NCBI RefSeq assembly: GCF_014196925.1
Contig: NZ_JACIEN010000004.1
Coordinates: 372,001-436,000 of the forward strand
DNA length: 64,000 bases
Direction: 5' to 3'
Source: Chelatococcus caeni
Lineage (GTDB): Bacteria; Pseudomonadota; Alphaproteobacteria; Rhizobiales; Beijerinckiaceae
In this document: positions 59,625-64,000 of the stretch, in pieces
How the letters are laid out: the number at the start of each line of letters is the position of its first letter
Numbering within the stretch: the first letter of the stretch is position 1
Translations under genes and position numbers: made by a program
Notes under the pieces: model-generated
The model's database searches: none
The model's input: only the letters and a program-made list of their open reading frames with translations
What the model was told of the DNA's origin: nothing

Positions 59625-60323
59625 TTATCCAGCGCCCCCGCGTGGCCGGGCGATGTCGTTGACGCCCTCCGCGTCGGGCGCAAGGCCGTAGCTCATGCGG
59701 CGCATCTGGCCGATCACGCGCTCCATCTCGTCGTCGGGCAGGACCGGCGGGTCGCCGAGCGTCAGCGCCTGGACATAGAGCCGCGACAGGGTCTCGACCT
59801 CGATGGCGAGCCACAGCGCCGCCTCCAGCGTCTTGCCGAGCGCGATCTGGCCGTGCTGGCCGAGGAGACAGGCCAGGCGTGCCTCGAGCGCGGCGAGCGC
59901 GTTGTCGGACAGCGCCTGCGTGCCGAAGGTCGCGTAACCGGCGCAGCGGATGTCGTTGCCGCCGGCGACGCCGACCATGTAGTGGAAGGCCGGGATGCGC
60001 TTGTGATGGCAGGCGAGCGTCGTCGCATAGACGGAGTGGCAGTGCAGCACCACGTCGATGTCCGTACGCACGCGCAGGATGTCGCGATGGAAGCGCCATT
60101 CCGACGAGGGGCGACGGCCGACATAGGTGCCGTCGAAATCCATCTCGACGATGTCCTCCGGCGTCATCGCCTCGTAGGGCATCGACGACGGCGTGATCAG
60201 GAAGCCGTCGCCGGCGCGGACGGAGAGGTTGCCCGCCGTGCCCTGGTTGATGCCGCTCGCGTTCATGCGCCGGCAGATGTCCACCATCTCGCGGCGCAGG
60301 GCCTGCGTGTCGTTTGCTGCCAT
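59625..60323 (-). CDS. Class II aldolase/adducin family protein (L-fuculose-1-phosphate aldolase-like)
   Basis: The 232-residue protein is close to FucA in pattern: NQGTAGNLSVRAGDGFLITPSSMPYEAM, PSSEWRFHRDILRVR, the zinc pair in LHCHSVYATTL (near residues 92-98), HYMVGVAGGNDIRCAGYATFGTQALSDN and GKTLEAALWLAIEVETL. The third zinc His lies in the CLLGQHGQIA segment. It should cleave a ketose-1-phosphate to dihydroxyacetone phosphate and an aldehyde. AAGGAG precedes the ATG at 60323. The gene lies 14 nt after the kinase stop, giving a kinase-aldolase pair. Confidence 0.88.
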   Translation of the reverse strand: MAANDTQALRREMVDICRRMNASGINQGTAGNLSVRAGDGFLITPSSMPYEAMTPEDIVEMDFDGTYVGRRPSSEWRFHRDILRVRTDIDVVLHCHSVYATTLACHHKRIPAFHYMVGVAGGNDIRCAGYATFGTQALSDNALAALEARLACLLGQHGQIALGKTLEAALWLAIEVETLSRLYVQALTLGDPPVLPDDEMERVIGQMRRMSYGLAPDAEGVNDIARPRGGAG

Positions 60324-60337
60324 GGAAGGCTCCTTTC

Positions 60338-61771
60338 TCACGATGTCGGAGCGGCCAGCGCATCGCGGCGAACCGCTTCGCGCCACCGCTCCGCATAGGC
60401 GATGAAGACCGGCGGAAGCGGGCCGGCCTCGCTCAGATCGACGGGGGCCGGCTGCGATCGCTCGCCATGGCCGGCGAGCAGTGCCGCTCCGGCCGCGACG
60501 CCATAGGCATCGAGGCTGAAGCGCACGCGCCGGTCCGGCGCAAAGGCGGCGACGAGCGCCGGATAAAGCGGCTCGCGCACGAAGCTGCCATCGAGGACAA
60601 CATCCCTCCCCGGCCCCAGCGCATCGAGGCACTCGGCCGTCAGCAGGGCGCAGTGGAGGACGGCGAGGGCCTTGCGCTCCGCTGGCGTCGCCGGCGGCTC
60701 GCCACGGATATGGCCGCGCCCGGCGCTCCCGGGAAAGAGGCTGTCGCTGTCGCCGAAGGAGGGCATCGCCATGGTGCCGCGCGCGGCAAGCCGGGCGGCG
60801 GTCTCGACGGCGACAGGCTCTGCCGGGGCATCCGAACCCGCGATCGCCGCGAATTCCCGCCCGCCCATGCTGAGAACGCCGCCGAGCGGCGCGCCGAAGA
60901 CATCGCTGTTGCAGGTCATGCCGCGATGCTCGTCGAGCCGCGCGAGCGGCGTTCCGCCCGACAACCCGACGATCCAGGTGCCGGTGGAGACGACGCTCGC
61001 CTCGCGCAGCCCCGCCGCCTGGTAGCGATAGTAGTTCACGCTGCTGTCGTGGCCGCCGGCGAAGATGGCGAGGTCCTGCGGCAGCCCGTGACGGGCCGCG
61101 AGCGCCGGCCGGATCGGGCCCACCGCCTCCCAGGCTCTGGCGAAGGGCGGCATCAGCCGCTCCCAGCCGCGAGCGTGCACGATCGCGGCCCAGCGCCGCT
61201 CGGGAACGTTCCACAGATGCGACTGGGCGCCGAGCACGCTCGCCTCCGAGACGGCGACGCCGGACATGACCCAGGCCCAGTACTGCGGGATGCCGAGATA
61301 CCAGCGGGCCGCAGCGACCGCCTGCGGCGCCTCCCGTTCCATCCAGAACAGCTGGCGTGCCTGGTGCGTCGCCCCGTGCATCAGCGCGCTGCCGCGGTCG
61401 AAGAACGGGCCGGCGAGCGGCGCATAGGCCTCGCGGATGTCCTCCGGCAGCGGCTGCTCGTAATCGATCATCGGCAGCGCCGCGCCGTCGCCCATGTCGG
61501 GATCGGCAAGGGCGAGGACGCCGCCGGAGCCGTGCCCGACGGGCACGAAGCCCTGCAGCGCATGGCGCTTCGCCAGCGTGCCGAGCCCGTCGAGCAGCCA
61601 GCCGCGGATCGCCGCAAGGTCGTGGTGCCGCCAGGGCGGCCCCTCGCGCACCGGATTGGCCACGCTCAGTGTCTCGAGCACGTGCCCGTCGGCGTCGACG
61701 GCGCTCAGCTTGATGTTCGTCTTGCCGACGTCGAACACCGCGACGACGCCGCCGGCCCGCATCCCGGCCAT
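60338..61771 (-). CDS. FGGY family carbohydrate kinase (fuculokinase/xylulokinase-like)
   Basis: The 477-residue protein has the phosphate-1 motif VAVFDVGKTNIKLSAVDADG at residues 10-29, YLGIPQYWAWVMSG, the catalytic Asp in AGGHDSSVNYY (near residue 240) and STGTWIVGLSGG. The C-terminal DAYGVAAGAALLAG segment is also typical. The GKTNIKL form is typical of the L-fuculokinase / L-rhamnulokinase branch. The gene follows the isomerase by 12 nt and precedes the aldolase. It should phosphorylate a ketose that the next enzyme cleaves. Confidence 0.9.
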   Translation of the reverse strand: MAGMRAGGVVAVFDVGKTNIKLSAVDADGHVLETLSVANPVREGPPWRHHDLAAIRGWLLDGLGTLAKRHALQGFVPVGHGSGGVLALADPDMGDGAALPMIDYEQPLPEDIREAYAPLAGPFFDRGSALMHGATHQARQLFWMEREAPQAVAAARWYLGIPQYWAWVMSGVAVSEASVLGAQSHLWNVPERRWAAIVHARGWERLMPPFARAWEAVGPIRPALAARHGLPQDLAIFAGGHDSSVNYYRYQAAGLREASVVSTGTWIVGLSGGTPLARLDEHRGMTCNSDVFGAPLGGVLSMGGREFAAIAGSDAPAEPVAVETAARLAARGTMAMPSFGDSDSLFPGSAGRGHIRGEPPATPAERKALAVLHCALLTAECLDALGPGRDVVLDGSFVREPLYPALVAAFAPDRRVRFSLDAYGVAAGAALLAGHGERSQPAPVDLSEAGPLPPVFIAYAERWREAVRRDALAAPTS

Positions 61772-61783
61772 CGCGTCCTCCGC

Positions 61784-62632
61784 TCAGATGAGGCCGTATT
61801 GCCGGGCCTTGTTGCGCAGGAAGGGCAGGCCGTTGCCCATGACCTCCGCCTCGTCCTTCGCCACCGGCCGCCAGACGGCGAGGCCATAGGCCACCTCCGG
61901 CGGCATGTTGATGAAGCTCTCCATGGCGAGGCCGCCGCGGAAGCCGATGGCCGCGAGCGCCGCGCAGATCTCGTCCCACGGCACGTTGCCGCAGCCGGGC
62001 GTGCCGCGGTCGCTCTCCGACATGTGGATGTACTTGAGGTGCTCGCGCGCATCGAGGATGCCCATGGCCGCGCCCTTCTCCTCGATGTTCATGTGATAGG
62101 TGTCGAGGTGGACGAAGACGTTGTCGGCGCCCACGCGCTCCACCATCGCCACGGCCTGCCGCGCGGTGTTGATGAGGTGGTTCTCGTAGCGGTTGACCGC
62201 CTCGATGCCGAGCTCAATGCCGCGCGCCTTGGCGTGCTGGGCGGCGGCCGTCAGCGCGCGGGCGATGTTGTCGTATTCCTGCTCGGTCGGCGGCACGCCG
62301 GTGCGCTCGCCGATGCCGCCGAAGATGACGCCGGACAGCGCCTCGGCGCCGATCTCCGCCGTCTTGTCGATGGCGACCTTGAGATAGTCGACCGCCGCCT
62401 CGGGCCGCTGCGAGGCCCAGGCATGCTCCGGCAGGCCGAGCGAGCACACGGCCCTGAGGCCCGCTTTCTCGAGCAGCGCGCGCGAGTGGGCGGCATCGAC
62501 CGCCGGCGCGTTGAGCAGCGCGATCTCGATGAAATCCATGCCGTAGGATTGCGCGGCGGCGACCGCTCGCTCCGCCCCTGCCCGGTCCCACGTCATGGTC
62601 CACATGCTGGTGTGGACGCCGAATCCCTGCAT
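61784..62632 (-). CDS. Sugar phosphate isomerase/epimerase family protein (D-tagatose 3-epimerase-like)
   Basis: The 282-residue TIM barrel has metal-ligand regions of the ketose 3-epimerase family: GIELGIEAVNRYENH (Glu near residue 143), HLDTYHMNIEE (Asp near 176), YIHMSESDRG and LAMESFINM (Glu near 240). The FGVHTSMWTMTWDRA start suits the family. GGAGGTAGCG precedes the ATG at 62632. It lies 2 nt after the stop of the ABC permease (62635) and 12 nt before the kinase start, forming an isomerase-kinase-aldolase order. It probably converts one ketose to another before phosphorylation. Confidence 0.88.
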   Translation of the reverse strand: MQGFGVHTSMWTMTWDRAGAERAVAAAQSYGMDFIEIALLNAPAVDAAHSRALLEKAGLRAVCSLGLPEHAWASQRPEAAVDYLKVAIDKTAEIGAEALSGVIFGGIGERTGVPPTEQEYDNIARALTAAAQHAKARGIELGIEAVNRYENHLINTARQAVAMVERVGADNVFVHLDTYHMNIEEKGAAMGILDAREHLKYIHMSESDRGTPGCGNVPWDEICAALAAIGFRGGLAMESFINMPPEVAYGLAVWRPVAKDEAEVMGNGLPFLRNKARQYGLI

Positions 62633-62634
62633 CG

Positions 62635-63651
62635 CTACCTCCGTCTTCTTCGTTCGAGCGCCGCCGCGACCTGCCCCGCCAGCCAGCGCAGAACCATGAC
62701 CGCCACCAGCAGCATGCCCCACACCGCCGTCGCCAGATGCTGGCTGGCGCCGAGGAGGTTGAGCCCGGAGGACAGCAGCTGCAGCACGACGAGCGCCACG
62801 ACGACCGGGACCGCCCGGCCGAAGCCGCCGAAGGGGTCGACGCCGCCGAGGAAGCAGGCGAGTACGGTGATGAGCAGATAGGCCTCGCCATGGCCCACGC
62901 GCACGGAATTGAAGCGCGCCATCATGATGATGCCGGCGATCGCGCACATGAGGCCGGAGAGCGTGTAGACGAGGACGATGACCTTGCGCGTATCGACCCC
63001 GGAATAGCGCGCCGCGGCGCTGTTCGAGCCGATCATGTAGATGTTGAAGCCGAGCCGCGTGCGCGACAGCATCAGATGCCACAGCCCTGCGCAGGCGAGG
63101 AAGACGATGAGCGGCACCGGCACGCCGAGGACCATGCCGTGGCCGAGCGGGCGGATGAAGGCCGGAAAGCCCGAAATGTCGCCGCCGCGCGTCAGGAACT
63201 CGCCGAGCCCGCGCAGGAAGATCATCATCGCCAGCGACACGAGGATGGGATGGGCGCGCGAGAAGGCGATGACGAGCCCCATGACGAGACCGCTCGCCGC
63301 CCCTGCCGCGAGCGCCAGCACGACGCCGAGGGCAAAGGCCTCCGGGCCTGCGTTGACGCCGCCGTTCTGGTGCAGCACCCAGGCGACCGTCAGCCCGGCG
63401 ATATTGGCGGTGAAGGTAATGGCGAGATTGAGCCCGCCGGTGAGGATCGGCAGCAGCATGGCGAGCGTGAGCAGGCCGAGCTCGGGCAGCTGGAAGGCGA
63501 CCGAGCCGAAGGTCGCCGACGACAGGAAGCGCGGCGTCGCCAGGCTGAAGACCAGCATCACCATGACGAAGGCGGCGAGCGGCCCCGCAAGGTCCGCGCT
63601 CAGCCCCTGCGGCGGGCGCTTCAGGGGCAGGACCATGAAGGGGGACGTCAT
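62635..63651 (-). CDS. Ribose/sugar-type ABC transporter permease (RbsC family)
   Basis: The 338-residue inner-membrane protein has about nine to ten helices. RbsC landmarks are GGLNLAITFTANIAGLTVAWV, GLVIAFSRAHPILVSLAMMIFLRGLGEFLTRGG and YMIGSNSAAARYSGVDTRKVIVLVYTLSGLMCAIAGIIM. The ATG at 63651 overlaps the stop of the next upstream permease gene (63648) by 4 nt. It is one half of a heteromeric channel for a monosaccharide or related compound. Confidence 0.92.
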   Translation of the reverse strand: MTSPFMVLPLKRPPQGLSADLAGPLAAFVMVMLVFSLATPRFLSSATFGSVAFQLPELGLLTLAMLLPILTGGLNLAITFTANIAGLTVAWVLHQNGGVNAGPEAFALGVVLALAAGAASGLVMGLVIAFSRAHPILVSLAMMIFLRGLGEFLTRGGDISGFPAFIRPLGHGMVLGVPVPLIVFLACAGLWHLMLSRTRLGFNIYMIGSNSAAARYSGVDTRKVIVLVYTLSGLMCAIAGIIMMARFNSVRVGHGEAYLLITVLACFLGGVDPFGGFGRAVPVVVALVVLQLLSSGLNLLGASQHLATAVWGMLLVAVMVLRWLAGQVAAALERRRRR

Positions 63652-64000
63652 GGCGCCGCCCTCCCCTCGCTGCGCGTCGCGAACAGCTTTCCGATCTGCG
63701 CGTTCGACAAGGTGATGGCGACGAGGATGATGACGCCGATGATCATGCGGAAGGCGTAAGGCGACGCCCCGAGCAGGTTGAGCCCGTTCTGCACGATGGC
63801 GACGAGCAGCACGCCGAGCACGCAGCCGAGCACCGATCCCCGCCCGCCGCCGAGCCGCGCCCCGCCGAGGACGACGGCCGCCAGCACGTCGAGCTCGCGC
63901 CCGTAGAGCGCATTGGGCACCACCTCCTGTGCATAGTGAGCCTGCACAAGGCCGCCGATGCCCGCCATCAGGCCGAGCCAGCCGAAGGCGATGAACTGCA
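63648..64000 (-). CDS. Second ribose/sugar-type ABC transporter permease (5' end beyond window)
   Basis: The visible 117 residues are the C-terminal third of an RbsC-type permease: AFGWLGLMAGIGGLVQAHYAQEVVPNALYGRELDVLAAVVLGGARLGGGRG, then QNGLNLLGASPYAFRMIIGVIILVAITL. The frame is open to the window edge, so the gene begins beyond 64000. It overlaps the next permease by 4 nt (ATGA). The ATPase and binding protein of this transporter should lie beyond the window. Confidence 0.88.
   Translation of the reverse strand, partial: QFIAFGWLGLMAGIGGLVQAHYAQEVVPNALYGRELDVLAAVVLGGARLGGGRGSVLGCVLGVLLVAIVQNGLNLLGASPYAFRMIIGVIILVAITLSNAQIGKLFATRSEGRAAP

Noticed and set aside
60314-62881. An 855-residue plus-strand open frame opposite the kinase and epimerase genes
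   Set aside because: Antisense to three well-supported enzymes; no motif of its own.

Overview
The window is very GC-rich, densely coded DNA from an alphaproteobacterium, most likely of the Hyphomicrobiales (Rhizobiales). The evidence is the gene content (many ABC and TRAP uptake systems, a MocR regulator, an EcfG-like sigma factor, an NnrS/NsrR-type module), GGAAC-N16-(C/G)GTT promoters typical of the alphaproteobacterial general stress response, and ATGA/GTGA operon overlaps. I saw no rRNA, tRNA, CRISPR array, transposase or phage gene. No gap between genes exceeds about 235 bases. It reads as a chromosomal or megaplasmid stretch made of successive catabolic modules, each with its own regulator.

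Layout. 1-3900 (+): end of a peptide ABC transporter operon (partial binding protein, a metallophosphoesterase, a fused DppD-DppF ATPase). 3916-8404 (-): polar amino-acid ABC transporter, a nitrilase-superfamily amidase and a 4,5-dihydroxyphthalate-decarboxylase-like protein, divergent from a MocR regulator (8529-9869). 9897-18369: a sugar or sugar-acid module with an SDR dehydrogenase, two uncharacterised proteins, two ABC permeases, an enolase-superfamily dehydratase, a GntR/FadR regulator and two tandem paralogous Tat-exported binding proteins, but no ATPase. 18442-20859: two divergent citrate-synthase-like genes, one carrying a MerR-like HTH.

20.9-28.2 kb is a stress island: small membrane protein, GSP39-like SDR, 16-Cys copper-storage-like protein, Crp/Fnr regulator, YciF-like ferritin-fold protein, alpha/beta hydrolase, EcfG-type sigma factor, CBS protein, AI-2E-type transporter and a UdgX uracil-DNA glycosylase. 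At least four of its promoters share the EcfG-type architecture. 28.2-32.4 kb holds a diguanylate cyclase, an MFS transporter, a membrane protein with a putative permuted papain-like domain, and a small WYL-like protein.

32.4-37.2 kb is a nitric-oxide-type module: NnrS, an ABC transporter and an Rrf2/NsrR-like repressor with three cysteines, with two palindromes between the divergent units. 37.2-42.4 kb contains a LysR-controlled set (AhpD-like protein, a PNPOx-ferredoxin-reductase fusion, an HPP membrane protein) and an ECF41 sigma factor with its AhpD-like partner behind an ECF41-type promoter. A LysR gene broken by a one-base frameshift (42379-43295) diverges from a 10.5-kb cluster (43432-53909). 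That cluster encodes an orphan molybdenum hydroxylase subunit, a DapA-type aldolase, a complete 3-hydroxyanthranilate dioxygenase, a branched-chain-type ABC transporter, a RidA-like/kynurenine-formamidase-like fusion and an aspartate-dehydrogenase-like enzyme. It looks like an undescribed catabolic pathway for an aminated aromatic or related compound.

53.9-64 kb (mostly -) is a sugar module: ABM monooxygenase, an oxidoreductase with a C-terminal SAF-like domain, a DctPQM TRAP transporter, a LysR regulator, FucA-like aldolase, FGGY kinase, tagatose-3-epimerase-like isomerase and ribose-type ABC permeases. The last permease runs off the window. The enzymes suggest epimerisation, phosphorylation and aldol cleavage of a ketose.
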